A DNA stretch of 64,000 nt from assembly GCF_042684865.1 (NCBI RefSeq), contig NZ_JBHUML010000002.1:868001-932000 (forward strand), in the 5' to 3' direction. Position 1 is the first letter of the stretch. Every line of letters begins with the position of its first letter. This document shows positions 7,580-16,608 of the stretch, one piece after another. Source of the DNA: Salibacterium lacus. Lineage in GTDB: Bacteria > Bacillota > Bacilli > Bacillales > Marinococcaceae. A program made the position numbers and the translations under genes. The notes beneath the pieces were generated by a model. It saw only the letters and a program-made list of their open reading frames with translations. It did not search any database and was not told the DNA's origin.

Positions 7580-10357
7580 TTAGTCGGCTGTATTCACGTG
7601 ACTGTAATGATTTTTAACAATACCGGCACATTTGCTGCACAGACCCGGGTGGTCCGGATCGCTTCCGACATCCGTCCGCACAGTCCAGCAGCGTTCACAT
7701 GTATCACCTTCGGCCGGGTGCACTTCAACAGCGGTATGCTCGAAATGCTCTGCGGAATCGGGAGCCGCTTCTTTTGTGTCTGCAAGTTCAGCTTTAGAAA
7801 CGATAAACAGCTGTTCCAGGTTTTCTCCTGACAAAAACGGATATACATTATTTCCGGCATAAATGGTAACAGCGGCTGTTAGTGACTTGCCGATTTCCTT
7901 GTTGTTTCTGGCCTCTTCCAGCGCCTTTAATACCTCGTCACGGATTTCCATAAGGGTATCCCATTTACGTCTCAGTTCTTCGTTCCCCTGTTTTTTGACA
8001 GCGTCGGGCATATCCGTCAGCTGCGGCGTTGACGCTTGTGTTCCCGGAATATACTCCCACACTTCATCAGCTGTGTGCGGCATAATGGGCGCTGATAACT
8101 GCACAAGGGCAACTAACGTGTCATACATGACCGTTTGGAAAGCACGCCGCGACGAATCATTTTCCGGGTGGATATAAAGCGTGTCTTTGGCAATATCCAT
8201 ATAGAAGGAACTTAAGTCAATCGTGCAGAAATTATGGAGAGTGTGATACACGTTCGCAAATTCATACTGATCATATCCACGCTTGGTTTTTTCCACCAGA
8301 TCATTCAGGCGGAGCTTCATATAGCGGTCCAGTTCGGACAGTTCTTCCTCAGGGACACGGTTCGCGCCTGGATCAAAATCCTGGAGATTACCGAGCAGAA
8401 AACGGAAAGTGTTTCTCATTTTCCTGTATACTTCAGCGACCTGTTTCAGTATCTCGTCTGAGATGCGTACATCCGCCTGGTAGTCGACCGAAGCCGTCCA
8501 CATCCGCAGAATGTCAGCTCCAAGCTGCTTCATGATATCATTTGGCACCATCACGTTACCGAGTGATTTACTCATCTTCCGACCGTAGCCGTCCAAAGCA
8601 AAACCGTGACTGATAATCATGTCGTAGGGAGATGCACCATTGGTCGCCACACTGGTCGTCAGTGATGAGTTGAACCAGCCTCTGTATTGATCGGACCCTT
8701 CCAGATAAACATCCGCAGGGCGTTTTAGTTCCTCCCGTTCTTCGAGCACCGCTTCATGGGATGAACCACTGTCAAACCAGACATCCATAATATCCATTTC
8801 TCTTGTGAACCCGCCGTTTGGACTTTTTTCCGACGTGTAGCCGTCCGGCAGAAGGTCATTTGTCTCCCATTCAAACCAGATGTTTGACCCGTGTTCCCGG
8901 AACAAACGGGATACGTGCTCAATCGTTTCATCGGTAACAATTTCGGTGCCGTCTTCCTCATAAAAGACCGGAATCGGCACGCCCCACGCACGCTGTCTGG
9001 AAATGCACCAGTCCCCGCGGTCTCTGACCATGTTGTAAAGACGTGTCTCTCCCCATTTAGGCAGCCATGTCACGCCGTTTACAGCTTCAAGCAGCTCGCT
9101 GCGTACATCTTCAATGGACGCGAACCACTGAGCGGTCGCCCGGAATATAACCGGCTTCTTTGTACGCCAGTCGTGGGGATACGCATGCGTAATGAACGTA
9201 AGTTTCAGCAATGATCCAACTTCATCAAGCTTTTCGGTGATAGGTTTATTGGCATGATCGTAGAATTCACCCTCAAATCCGGGGGCTTCCTCCGTGAAGT
9301 ACCCTTTGTCATCTACCGGACAGAGAGTTTCCAGACCGTAATGCTGGGCAATCCTGTAGTCATCTTCCCCGTGTCCCGGAGCAGTATGCACGCAGCCCGT
9401 TCCTGCATCAAGTGACACATGGTCTCCGAGAATTACAATGGAATCTCGGCCGTATATCGGATGCGCTGCCGTCAGATGTTCGAGTTCTTTCCCCTTTACT
9501 GTCTGCAGAATCTGAGGGGTTTCCCACTCCAGTTCCGTTTCCAGATTTTCCACGAGATCACGCGCAACGATATACTTCGCTTCCTGCACCTGTACAACGG
9601 CGTAGTCCAGCTCCGGATGAACAGCCACGGCCAGATTGGCCGGAATGGTCCATGGCGTGGTCGTCCAGATAATAAACTGTTCATCTCCATCCAGAACCCG
9701 GCCGCCGTCTTTCACATCGAAAGCTGTATAAATGGACGGTGATTTTTTATCATGGTATTCGATTTCTGCTTCAGCAAGTGCCGATTCCGAAGAAGGAGAC
9801 CAGAAAACGGGCTTTTGTCCTTTATAGATATACCCACGTTTCGCCATTTCTCCAAAAACCTGAATCTGCCGGGCTTCGTACTCTTTGTTAAGAGTGATAT
9901 AAGGATTGTCCCAGTCCCCCCGCACACCGAGACGCTTAAACTGACTGCGCTGACGGTCGAGTTGATTCATCGCATATTCTTCGCAGGCTTTCCGGAATTC
10001 CGCCGTCGACATCTTTTTGCGGTCCACTTTTTTGTTTTTGGTGAGTGCCGTTTCAATGGGGAGCCCGTGGGTATCCCAGCCGGGAACATAAGGAGCATGG
10101 TAACCGTTCATCGATTTGTACCGTACGATAATATCTTTGAGTATTTTGTTCAGGGCATGACCCATGTGAATGTCGCCGTTTGCATAAGGCGGACCGTCAT
10201 GAAGGACAAAGAGCGGCCGTCCTTTCGTGCGTTCCTGCACCTTTTCATACATATTTTCTTCTTCCCACTGCTTCTGCCGTTCCGGTTCTTTGTTGGGAAG
10301 ATTTCCTTTCATCGGAAATTTAGTCTTCGGCATTAATAATGTTTCTTTATAGCTCAT
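7580..10357 (-). CDS. ileS: Isoleucyl-tRNA synthetase
   Basis: Charges tRNA-Ile. About 925 residues, matching bacterial IleS. The class I HIGH box appears as HMGH in ANGDIHMGHALNK and the KMSKS loop as GRKMSKSLGN. The C-terminus ends in a zinc-binding module with CERCW and CSKC. The frame runs open upstream to 10543, but that part is T-box leader. The true start is the ATG at 10357, with AGGAGG 7 bases ahead and the family N-terminus MSYKETLLMPKTKFPM. Expression is governed by the upstream isoleucine T-box. Confidence 0.97.
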   Translation of the reverse strand: MSYKETLLMPKTKFPMKGNLPNKEPERQKQWEEENMYEKVQERTKGRPLFVLHDGPPYANGDIHMGHALNKILKDIIVRYKSMNGYHAPYVPGWDTHGLPIETALTKNKKVDRKKMSTAEFRKACEEYAMNQLDRQRSQFKRLGVRGDWDNPYITLNKEYEARQIQVFGEMAKRGYIYKGQKPVFWSPSSESALAEAEIEYHDKKSPSIYTAFDVKDGGRVLDGDEQFIIWTTTPWTIPANLAVAVHPELDYAVVQVQEAKYIVARDLVENLETELEWETPQILQTVKGKELEHLTAAHPIYGRDSIVILGDHVSLDAGTGCVHTAPGHGEDDYRIAQHYGLETLCPVDDKGYFTEEAPGFEGEFYDHANKPITEKLDEVGSLLKLTFITHAYPHDWRTKKPVIFRATAQWFASIEDVRSELLEAVNGVTWLPKWGETRLYNMVRDRGDWCISRQRAWGVPIPVFYEEDGTEIVTDETIEHVSRLFREHGSNIWFEWETNDLLPDGYTSEKSPNGGFTREMDIMDVWFDSGSSHEAVLEEREELKRPADVYLEGSDQYRGWFNSSLTTSVATNGASPYDMIISHGFALDGYGRKMSKSLGNVMVPNDIMKQLGADILRMWTASVDYQADVRISDEILKQVAEVYRKMRNTFRFLLGNLQDFDPGANRVPEEELSELDRYMKLRLNDLVEKTKRGYDQYEFANVYHTLHNFCTIDLSSFYMDIAKDTLYIHPENDSSRRAFQTVMYDTLVALVQLSAPIMPHTADEVWEYIPGTQASTPQLTDMPDAVKKQGNEELRRKWDTLMEIRDEVLKALEEARNNKEIGKSLTAAVTIYAGNNVYPFLSGENLEQLFIVSKAELADTKEAAPDSAEHFEHTAVEVHPAEGDTCERCWTVRTDVGSDPDHPGLCSKCAGIVKNHYSHVNTAD

Positions 10358-10431
10358 GATTGATCCTCCTATTGTATTCTCATACCGCTTAAAATCATTT
10401 TGGAGCATGTACCTCTCCAGGAACACGGTGC

Positions 10432-10680
10432 AAAAAAAGCCTTCCCGCCCCTGTAAAGGGACGAGAAGGCCTCGCGGTACCACCCTGATTGTATGACAGA
10501 TATCGGTATCCATCATCCTCTTGATTCGGTATAACGGCCGCAAGCCGCCTCACGCCTCCTTTATTCGGCGTGGGAACTCCAGGGTGATGTCCTTCAATGA
10601 GACCGCTGCTGTGCTCCCACCATCCACAGTTCGCTGAACTAAACGGTTTCTCTCATCAGGCTCGTCCCTTTCTTCGTTCA
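10432..10680 (-). promoter_or_regulatory. T-box riboswitch leader of ileS (isoleucine)
   Basis: The minus-strand RNA carries the T-box sequence AGGGTGGTACCGCG (10472-10485), ending in an intrinsic terminator with a long stem (CCTTCTCGTCCC pairs with GGGGCGGGAAGG) and seven T (10432-10471). Stem I starts near 10680. The sequence GGACATCACCCTGGAG places codon ATC in the specifier loop, which fits tRNA-Ile. Uncharged tRNA-Ile pairing with the specifier and the TGG-containing bulge should permit readthrough. Confidence 0.95.
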
Positions 10681-10703
10681 GATGACTATTCTTTTATTGT
10701 AAA

Positions 10704-10733
10704 AGTATAGAACAGATGAGATCTTTTAGTCAA
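10704..10733 (-). promoter_or_regulatory. Sigma-A-type promoter of ileS, overlapping the divIVA stop
   Basis: Minus-strand TTGACT (10728-10733), an 18-base spacer and TATACT (10704-10709). Expected start of transcription is 6-8 bases downstream, just before the T-box Stem I. The -35 shares its last base with the divIVA TAA stop (10726-10728). Confidence 0.75.
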
Positions 10734-11247
10734 CCTGCCGGGATTCCCCGGTGTGTACACTTTCCTGAACGTTTTCTTCGTTTTCGGTGTCCACCACCTC
10801 ATCCCAGTCTTCATTATGCAGCATCTCAAGCTGGGCCTCGATGAGCATTTTGAACCGCGTGCGGTACACGGATGCCTGTTTCTTCAGCTCTTCAATTTCA
10901 AGTTCAATCTTTCTCGACTTATTCAGGGCATCATTTATGATGCGGTCGGCATTTTTCTCGGCTTCCTTAATGATGAGCTGAGATTCTTTCTGGGCATTAC
11001 GCTTCACTTCTTCAGCAGACTCCTGCGCAACCAGGATGGATTTGTTCAACGTTTCTTCAATGTTGGAGAAATGCTCCAATCTTTCTTCCAGTTCATTTAC
11101 TTTCGTAAACAGCTCATTTTTTTCCTGCATGACACTTTCATAATCTTTAATGACCTGATCGAGAAATTCATTTACTTCATCTTCATCATAACCCCGGAAT
11201 CCTCTTGTGAATTCTTTATTATGAATATCGAGTGGTGTTAATGGCAA
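10726..11247 (-). CDS. divIVA: Cell division and polar scaffold protein DivIVA
   Basis: Coiled-coil protein that binds curved membrane at septa and poles and recruits the Min system and sporulation factors. 173 residues. The conserved N-terminal membrane-binding part PLTPLDIHNKEFTRGFRGY is followed by long coiled-coil segments (about 30-75 and 80-145). Initiates at TTG, with AGGAGG 9 bases upstream. Its first 145 residues match B. subtilis DivIVA closely; the acidic tail differs. It lies downstream of ylmH after an 81-base gap. Confidence 0.96.
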   Translation of the reverse strand: MPLTPLDIHNKEFTRGFRGYDEDEVNEFLDQVIKDYESVMQEKNELFTKVNELEERLEHFSNIEETLNKSILVAQESAEEVKRNAQKESQLIIKEAEKNADRIINDALNKSRKIELEIEELKKQASVYRTRFKMLIEAQLEMLHNEDWDEVVDTENEENVQESVHTGESRQVD

Positions 11248-11328
11248 ATTACCGCACCTCCTGCTATCCTTCTGATAATTATGTCTTCCTGTGTTATAAC
11301 GTTCGACATCTTCTGTCTTTTTCCTGCT

Positions 11329-12120
11329 TTATGTGTTTTTGTTATCTGTTTTTGTTCCGTACGTAATCCGGACCCGCTGTTTTTTTGTTTCTCCCGCCGA
11401 GCCGATAAATTTTCTTCTGCCTTTGCCCCGCACCGATACATAATCCCCGGGTTCCAGAGTAAAAGAAGGTTTATCTTCGGTTCTCCAGTTGACTTTCACT
11501 CTCCCCTTTTCTATAAAAGGCAGGGCCTTGCTGCGTGAAAGCTGATACATGCCTGCAACCATAACATCCAGGCGCAGCGAAGAAACCGTCGTATGTACTT
11601 CCTCCCAGTGATCTTCAAGCGGAAGCATCTCTGAAAGGGGGAGAATCTCAGTCCGTACGGAAGCTTTTCCAACCTGTTCGAGGTTCATCTCGATATACAG
11701 GGAAATATCAGCCGCGGCCGTAAAATGAAAAATTCCGTCACCTTTCACAATGTCCCCGTATTTCTCCCGTTTGAGACCCAGACCCGTCAACGACCCCAGA
11801 ACATCAGGATGGGTAAGGGTGACGAACTTTTGCGGGTAGGTAATCTGAAACAGCTGAATATCAAAATCGTCCTCGGTGATCTCTTCATAAAACGGGTAAA
11901 GGAGCGCCCTTTTCCGTTCACAGTGCTCCTGTCCTCCCCAAAAAGATAGATAGACGACCTCATCCCGCCCGACGATGGAAGCCAGAATATCCTGTTCTCT
12001 TGGATTCAGGAATCCGGTCAGCCTGCGTTGATACATCGTTTCGACCGTGTTTTTCCATTCCAGTGCCTGCTCGACAAAAGGGTGCTCTTCTTTGCGGAAA
12101 TGTTCAAGTACCGGCATCAT
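11329..12120 (-). CDS. ylmH: S4-domain RNA-binding protein YlmH
   Basis: Member of the YlmH/RqcP2-like family of S4-domain proteins associated with ribosomes and the division cluster. 263 residues: an N-terminal YlmH-specific domain, then an S4 domain at about 180-240 (SSLRLDVMVAGMYQLSRSKA, then IEKGRVKVNWR). It starts immediately after the ylmG stop with no clear Shine-Dalgarno, so translation probably depends on coupling to ylmG. Its exact role here is not known. Confidence 0.92.
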   Translation of the reverse strand: MMPVLEHFRKEEHPFVEQALEWKNTVETMYQRRLTGFLNPREQDILASIVGRDEVVYLSFWGGQEHCERKRALLYPFYEEITEDDFDIQLFQITYPQKFVTLTHPDVLGSLTGLGLKREKYGDIVKGDGIFHFTAAADISLYIEMNLEQVGKASVRTEILPLSEMLPLEDHWEEVHTTVSSLRLDVMVAGMYQLSRSKALPFIEKGRVKVNWRTEDKPSFTLEPGDYVSVRGKGRRKFIGSAGETKKQRVRITYGTKTDNKNT

Positions 12121-12375
12121 CTAAAAAAACAACGCCATTACACCGAATCTTGCGAAATGCAGGGCTACAATGGCAACAATCGGCGAAATATCTATCATAC
12201 CAAGCGGCGGTATAATCCGGCGGAACGGTTCCAGGTAAGGTTCAACCATCGCGCCTAGTATCCGGCCGAAAGACGATTCCCGGGCATTCGGGAACCAGGA
12301 CATCAGGATGTAAATAATGATGATATACGAATATATCTCCATCCCTCTTATAAGCAGATTTCCTATGAGTTGCAT
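12121..12375 (-). CDS. ylmG: YggT-family membrane protein YlmG
   Basis: Small membrane protein with two hydrophobic segments, conserved next to sepF in Gram-positive bacteria and linked to division and envelope organisation. The family signature is visible as SWFPNARESSFGRILGAMVEPYLEPFRRIIPP (quoted in part: PNARESSFGRIL and EPYLEPFRRIIPP). The open frame begins at 12384, but AAAGGAGA abuts that ATG. The ATG at 12375 has a 9-base spacing and gives about 84 residues, close to the family size. Confidence 0.9.
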   Translation of the reverse strand: MQLIGNLLIRGMEIYSYIIIIYILMSWFPNARESSFGRILGAMVEPYLEPFRRIIPPLGMIDISPIVAIVALHFARFGVMALFF

Positions 12376-12400
12376 GCAGGGCATTCTCCTTTATTTATTA

Positions 12401-12814
12401 TTAATCCTGAGGATATAATATTTCAGAAATATCACCGGAAACATCCACATTATCCGGCGTACACAAAAAGTTACTGGGACCGATTTTTTGAATCTCCCCT
12501 CCCACAGCATAAACAGTACCGCTCAGAAAATCAACGATTCTTCTGGCCTGCTGGGAATCGACACGCTGCAGATTAATAATCACCGATTTCCGGTTTTTCA
12601 CGTGATCGGCAATTTCCTGGGCTTCGTCGTATTCGCGCGGTTCCATCAGAATCACTTTGGAAGACTGCTGTACGCTCTGCAGACTCACCACATTCCCGCC
12701 TTTTTCCTCTTTTGCGGAATCTGTCCGTTCCTTTTCGGGCGGACGCTCCACTTCTTCTTCGACGACGTCGTCTTCGAGTTCAAAAAAGCGTTTAAATTTG
12801 GACTTGAAGCTCAT
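12401..12814 (-). CDS. sepF: Cell division protein SepF
   Basis: Cytoplasmic membrane-bound partner of FtsZ that polymerises into rings and helps tether and shape the septum. 137 residues: an N-terminal amphipathic stretch (MSFKSKFKRFFELEDD) that would insert into the membrane, a variable acidic linker, and the SepF domain with MEPREYDEAQEIADHVKNR and RIVDFLSGTVYAVGG. Strong ribosome site AAGGAGG. Located between ylmE and ylmG as in B. subtilis (ylmF). Confidence 0.96.
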   Translation of the reverse strand: MSFKSKFKRFFELEDDVVEEEVERPPEKERTDSAKEEKGGNVVSLQSVQQSSKVILMEPREYDEAQEIADHVKNRKSVIINLQRVDSQQARRIVDFLSGTVYAVGGEIQKIGPSNFLCTPDNVDVSGDISEILYPQD

Positions 12815-12843
12815 CGGTTTTCCTCCTTGATGGTCCTCCGGAT

Positions 12844-13530
12844 CTATCCGTGCCGGCTCCCGACCAGATCTGTACCAATACGCACAAAAGTTGCTCCTTC
12901 TTCGACTGCCACCGCAAAATCGTTCGACATTCCCATCGATAGATGATGACAGGGGGCGTGGGGGTGCTGCTGCTTTTGTATGTCATCACGCAGTTCCCTG
13001 AGTTTCCGGAAAACAGGGCGTGTCTGTTCCGGATCTTCTTCAAACGGCGCCATTGTCATCAAACCTACCACCTGGACGGCAGGGTATTCTTTCAGATCAG
13101 CGATAAAACCTTCCAGGTCCTGCGGAGCAACTCCGGCTTTGCTGTCTTCCCCGGAAACATTCACCTGTACCATACAGGGAACGACGTGGTTGTCCGGACT
13201 TCGTTTCTGGAATTCGCGTGCAAGACCGAGTCTGTCCAGAGAATGAAAGTAGTCATATTTATCTACGATATCTTTTACTTTTTTGCTCTGCAGGGATCCA
13301 ATAAAATGGAGAAAAGCCTGTCCGCGGCATGTTTCCCACTTTTCAAGAGCTCCCTGCAGACGATTTTCTCCGATATGACGGATGCCTGCATCCACAGCTT
13401 CAAGTGCTCTGTCCGTCGTAACGTATTTCGTTACAGCAATGATATGTACATCCGAGCGGTCTCTTCCCGAGCGGTTGCAGGCAGCCTGTATCTCCTGTTC
13501 AATCCGGGAGAGATTTTCCTTCACATTCAC
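12844..13530 (-). CDS. ylmE: PLP homeostasis protein, YggS/PLPBP family (YlmE)
   Basis: Pyridoxal-phosphate-binding protein of the YggS family, thought to buffer PLP and influence amino-acid pools. About 228 residues. The PLP-binding Lys is in IIAVTKYVTTDRA, and HFIGSLQSKKV and SMGMSNDF are conserved phosphate-binding segments. The open frame has an ATG at 13539, but AAGGAG is directly against it. The GTG at 13530 lies 9 bases downstream of that site and is the likelier start. Confidence 0.92.
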   Translation of the reverse strand: MNVKENLSRIEQEIQAACNRSGRDRSDVHIIAVTKYVTTDRALEAVDAGIRHIGENRLQGALEKWETCRGQAFLHFIGSLQSKKVKDIVDKYDYFHSLDRLGLAREFQKRSPDNHVVPCMVQVNVSGEDSKAGVAPQDLEGFIADLKEYPAVQVVGLMTMAPFEEDPEQTRPVFRKLRELRDDIQKQQHPHAPCHHLSMGMSNDFAVAVEEGATFVRIGTDLVGSRHG

Positions 13531-13546
13531 TAGCAGCATCTCCTTT

Positions 13547-14377
13547 TTACCTTCCTGTTCCGTTCATCCCGATAAAAGCCGCCATCCGGCCGGAAGCACT
13601 GCCATCCCTCCGGTGGGAAAAAAAGTTCTCTTCCTCAAGGTATGTACAGTGCGAGCTCATATAAATCTGTTCCGGCGGCACTCCCGCCTGTTCCAGGAGC
13701 AGACGGTTCATCTCTTTTACAGAAAGGAACCATTTTCCGGAAGGGGAAGCTTTCCATGGAGCACGTTCATCTTCCGGGAGCACGTTTTTCATTGCGTCAA
13801 TGACACCATCGTCCACTTCATATACCGTTTCCGACACAGCCGGGCCGATGACAGCATAAACGTCCTCTGGAGGAATACCTTCCTCCGTGTGCCAGGTGGA
13901 GACAAACTTTCCGGCTATATTCATGCTCGTTCCTCTCCATCCTGCGTGCGCGGAGCCGATACAGGCATGTCCCGGAGCCGAGAAAAAGAGCGGAACACAG
14001 TCCGCGTATAAACTGACCAGAAGAATGCCGTTTTCGCGCGTATAGAGCCCGTCATAATTCCCCGCATTGCTCTTGCGGTCCAATGCTCCCATGCCGCAGT
14101 GCTTATTGTCCACTTTTAATATATCTGCCTGATGAACCTGCTCGGCAGCCACCCAGTTTTCCAGCGGAAATCCAGCAGATTCTGCTGTGAGACGCCTGTT
14201 TTCACGGACAGCGCGGGAATCATCTCCAACATGAAAAGCTGTGTTGAGAGAGTCATACGGACGTTCGCTCACCCCTCCTGAGCGGGACGATATGCCGGCT
14301 GTAACTTCATATGGCAGAATTTCTGCTTTCACCCGCCAGTGGCGGTTGTCAAAGCGGTAAAACGGTTCCTGTTCCAT
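13547..14377 (-). CDS. pgeF: Peptidoglycan editing factor PgeF / purine nucleoside-acting laccase-domain protein (YlmD)
   Basis: Member of the DUF152/laccase-domain family. In other bacteria the protein keeps L-serine out of cell-wall precursors and has purine nucleoside phosphorylase/adenosine deaminase activity. Metal-site residues are visible: His in AAEQVHQAD, Cys in LYADCVPLFF and His in GSAHAGWRGTS. About 276 residues with the start at 14377, where AAGGAAGAG precedes the ATG. The 45 extra in-frame residues upstream are not conserved. Lies between ylmC and ylmE. Confidence 0.93.
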   Translation of the reverse strand: MEQEPFYRFDNRHWRVKAEILPYEVTAGISSRSGGVSERPYDSLNTAFHVGDDSRAVRENRRLTAESAGFPLENWVAAEQVHQADILKVDNKHCGMGALDRKSNAGNYDGLYTRENGILLVSLYADCVPLFFSAPGHACIGSAHAGWRGTSMNIAGKFVSTWHTEEGIPPEDVYAVIGPAVSETVYEVDDGVIDAMKNVLPEDERAPWKASPSGKWFLSVKEMNRLLLEQAGVPPEQIYMSSHCTYLEEENFFSHRRDGSASGRMAAFIGMNGTGR

Positions 14378-14480
14378 CCAATCTCTTCCTTTTTTGAAGG
14401 ATGTCGTTTTCGTTGTATCCATTTTAACATATTTCCCGTGTTTGCAATAGAAAAGCTTTCTTTTCCAGTTTTTCAGCGGT

Positions 14481-14726
14481 TTAGTCGGGGTCCGGCTCAT
14501 ATAGATTGACAAGAATCACATCCGAACCAATTTTTACTATATGTGTCCACGGTACCATAAACTCGTCTTCTTTATGAAACAGGGCCATCATTTTAGCAGA
14601 TCCTCCTACAATCACTGCTTCAATATGTCCCGTCTCCACATTGATATCCACGTCTCCTACGTGGCCGAGACGCTTCCCGGTATGCATATTAACAATATCC
14701 TTTGCCTGCAGTTCCGATATCCGCAT
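14481..14726 (-). CDS. ylmC: PRC-barrel protein YlmC/YmxH family
   Basis: Small PRC-barrel-domain protein, about 81 residues (MRISELQAKDIVNMHTGKR, then GHVGDVDINVETG). The family is linked with sporulation and division clusters; molecular role unknown. The ATG at 14726 has AAAGGGG 8 bases upstream, so the longer frame from 14813 is rejected. It follows sigG after a terminator, so it probably has its own promoter. Confidence 0.9.
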   Translation of the reverse strand: MRISELQAKDIVNMHTGKRLGHVGDVDINVETGHIEAVIVGGSAKMMALFHKEDEFMVPWTHIVKIGSDVILVNLYEPDPD

Positions 14727-14850
14727 CGAATTATCCCCTTTACGTTCAGGTTCGTACCTTTGTCCGTCCTCCATGGTTTCATGCAGCGCGCGGCAGGAGA
14801 GAATGTAATTCATTATATGCAGAGAGTGCGGTCTTCATATTCATTCCGGC

Positions 14851-14881
14851 AAAAAAAGCCTTCGTCTTTTTTGACGAAGGC
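14851..14881 (-). terminator. Intrinsic terminator downstream of sigG
   Basis: Minus-strand GCCTTCGTC stem, loop of about six A, GACGAAGGC, then seven T. Separates sigG from the ylmC-ylmH group. Confidence 0.92.
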
Positions 14882-14904
14882 AGAACCCCTTATGATTCAT
14901 GTCA

Positions 14905-15690
14905 TCACATGCTTGAAAAACGGGTCATTTGGGATATGGCTCCTTTTTCCAAACGTGAAACCTGTGCCTGCGATATCCCGATTTCATCAGCCACTTCCAT
15001 TTGAGTCTTTCCCTGAAAAAAACGCATATCCAAAATCATTTTCTCCCGGCCGTTCAATTGAACCATTGCTTCCTGAAGGGCCAGATGATCGGTCCACTTA
15101 TGATCCTGCTCCTTGTCATCACTGAGCTGATCCATCACATAAATCGGATCTCCGCCGTCGTTGTAAATCGGCTCAAACAGCGATACAGGATCCTGAATGG
15201 CATCAAGGGCAAATACGACATCTTCCTTTGGCATTTCCAGTTTTTCTGCCATTTCCTGAACGGTCGGTTCCTTTTCACGATTTTCTTCCTCCATGAGCCT
15301 GTCCCGCATCTGAAGTGCTTTATACGCCGTATCCCGCAGCGATCTTGAAACGCGTATTGGATTATTATCGCGGAGGTAACGGCGTACTTCACCGATAATC
15401 ATTGGTACCGCGTATGTCGAAAAACGTACATTCTGGCTGAGATCAAAATTGTCGATCGATTTCATTAAACCGATACAGCCGACCTGAAAAAGGTCATCCA
15501 TATGTTCTCCGCGGTTATTGAAACGCTGAATGACACTTAATACGAGACGAAGATTTCCATTCACCAACTCTTCCCGTGCCATTTCATCACCATGCTGCAT
15601 TTGACTGAACAACTCGCGCATTTCCTTGTTTTTTAAAACGGGAAGCTTGGATGTATCTACACCACATATTTCAACTTTACTGCGTGCCAA
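14905..15690 (-). CDS. sigG: Late forespore sigma factor SigG
   Basis: RNA polymerase sigma factor that directs late gene expression in the forespore. 261 residues. The N-terminus ARSKVEICGVDTSKLPVLKN is nearly identical to B. subtilis SigG. Region 2 contains DDLFQVGCIGLMKSIDNFDL and region 4 ends with EIGISQAQVSRLEK. Starts with TTG behind GGGGGG. A sigma-F/G-type promoter lies upstream (15765-15793), and it can also be reached from the spoIIGA-sigE promoter since no strong terminator separates sigE from it. Confidence 0.97.
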   Translation of the reverse strand: MARSKVEICGVDTSKLPVLKNKEMRELFSQMQHGDEMAREELVNGNLRLVLSVIQRFNNRGEHMDDLFQVGCIGLMKSIDNFDLSQNVRFSTYAVPMIIGEVRRYLRDNNPIRVSRSLRDTAYKALQMRDRLMEEENREKEPTVQEMAEKLEMPKEDVVFALDAIQDPVSLFEPIYNDGGDPIYVMDQLSDDKEQDHKWTDHLALQEAMVQLNGREKMILDMRFFQGKTQMEVADEIGISQAQVSRLEKGAISQMTRFSSM

Positions 15691-15764
15691 CGTTTTCCCC
15701 CCCAGGTCTGGATGTCGAAATGAACCGCAGACGGCTTCATTTACTCATCTTGTCTGTTCATGTT

Positions 15765-15793
15765 CAGTATGTCCTGACGAGGGAAAAATATGC
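15765..15793 (-). promoter_or_regulatory. Candidate sigma-F/sigma-G promoter of sigG
   Basis: Minus-strand GCATA (15789-15793), a 17-base spacer and CATACTG (15765-15771), resembling the forespore sigma consensus (GMATR about 18 bases from CATNNTA). Position about 75-100 bases upstream of sigG fits the known sigma-F/G control of this gene in B. subtilis. Confidence 0.6.
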
Positions 15794-15872
15794 AGTTGGA
15801 TAAGAGACCATCCCTTTATCCATCTTCCTTGCAGGAAGCGGCGCAAAGGCTTTTGAACCTGTTTTTCAGGCT

Positions 15873-16586
15873 TCACACCATTTTATTGAATTCTTTGCGG
15901 AGACGTTTAATAATCCGCTTTTCCAGACGCGATATATAGGACTGGGAAATGCCGAGCAGATCCGCTACATCTTTTTGCGTCTGCTCCTGGTTTCCAGCCA
16001 GCCCAAAGCGCATCTCCATAATTTGTTTTTCCCGGGGGTTCAGTATTTCAAGAGACTTTTTCAGGAGCCGCCGGTCTACTTTTTCTTCTATGCCTTTTGT
16101 AATAATGTTTTCATCCGTTCCCAGAATGTCCGACAGGAGCAGTTCATTTCCATCCCAGTCAATATTCAGCGGTTCATCAAACGATATTTCAGAACGGAGC
16201 TTATTCGTCCTCCGCAGATGCATTAATATTTCGTTTTCAATGCAGCGGGAAGCGTAGGTGGCAAGCTTAATCTTTTTTTCCGGATTAAAGGTGTTCACTG
16301 CCTTTATCAACCCTATCGTTCCGATGCTGATGAGATCTTCTATATTAATTCCCGTATTCTCAAATTTCCTGGCAATATAGACGACAAGACGGAGGTTTCT
16401 CTCAATCAGTACGGACCTGGCTGCTTCATCGTTTTCAGGAAGTCTGCTGATATAATGAGCTTCTTCTTCTTTGGATAAGGGAGGGGGCAGGGCTTCACTT
16501 CCACCAATATAATAAAGGTCATCCGGCTTCCATCCAACTTTTCTTAGTATTTTCATCCAAAATACAGTGATTGTTCCTTTCTTCAA
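15873..16586 (-). CDS. sigE: Early mother-cell sigma factor, pro-sigma-E
   Basis: Sigma factor for early mother-cell genes, made as an inactive precursor that SpoIIGA cleaves after septation. About 237 residues. The first roughly 24 residues are the pro-sequence; the mature part starts around YYIGGSEALPPPL. The core LVVYIARKFENTGINIEDLI is practically identical to B. subtilis. Initiates at TTG (16586) with AGGAGG 7 bases ahead; the longer in-frame GTG at 16616 lacks such a site. It follows spoIIGA by 22 bases, the conserved spoIIG operon arrangement. Confidence 0.97.
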   Translation of the reverse strand: MKKGTITVFWMKILRKVGWKPDDLYYIGGSEALPPPLSKEEEAHYISRLPENDEAARSVLIERNLRLVVYIARKFENTGINIEDLISIGTIGLIKAVNTFNPEKKIKLATYASRCIENEILMHLRRTNKLRSEISFDEPLNIDWDGNELLLSDILGTDENIITKGIEEKVDRRLLKKSLEILNPREKQIMEMRFGLAGNQEQTQKDVADLLGISQSYISRLEKRIIKRLRKEFNKMV

Positions 16587-16608
16587 GCAAATACCTCCTG
16601 TCTCAAGA

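Noticed and set aside
10358..10543. N-terminal extension of IleS by 62 residues
   Set aside because: The stretch overlaps the T-box motif and terminator, starts at a TTG without a ribosome site, and is not part of the IleS family.
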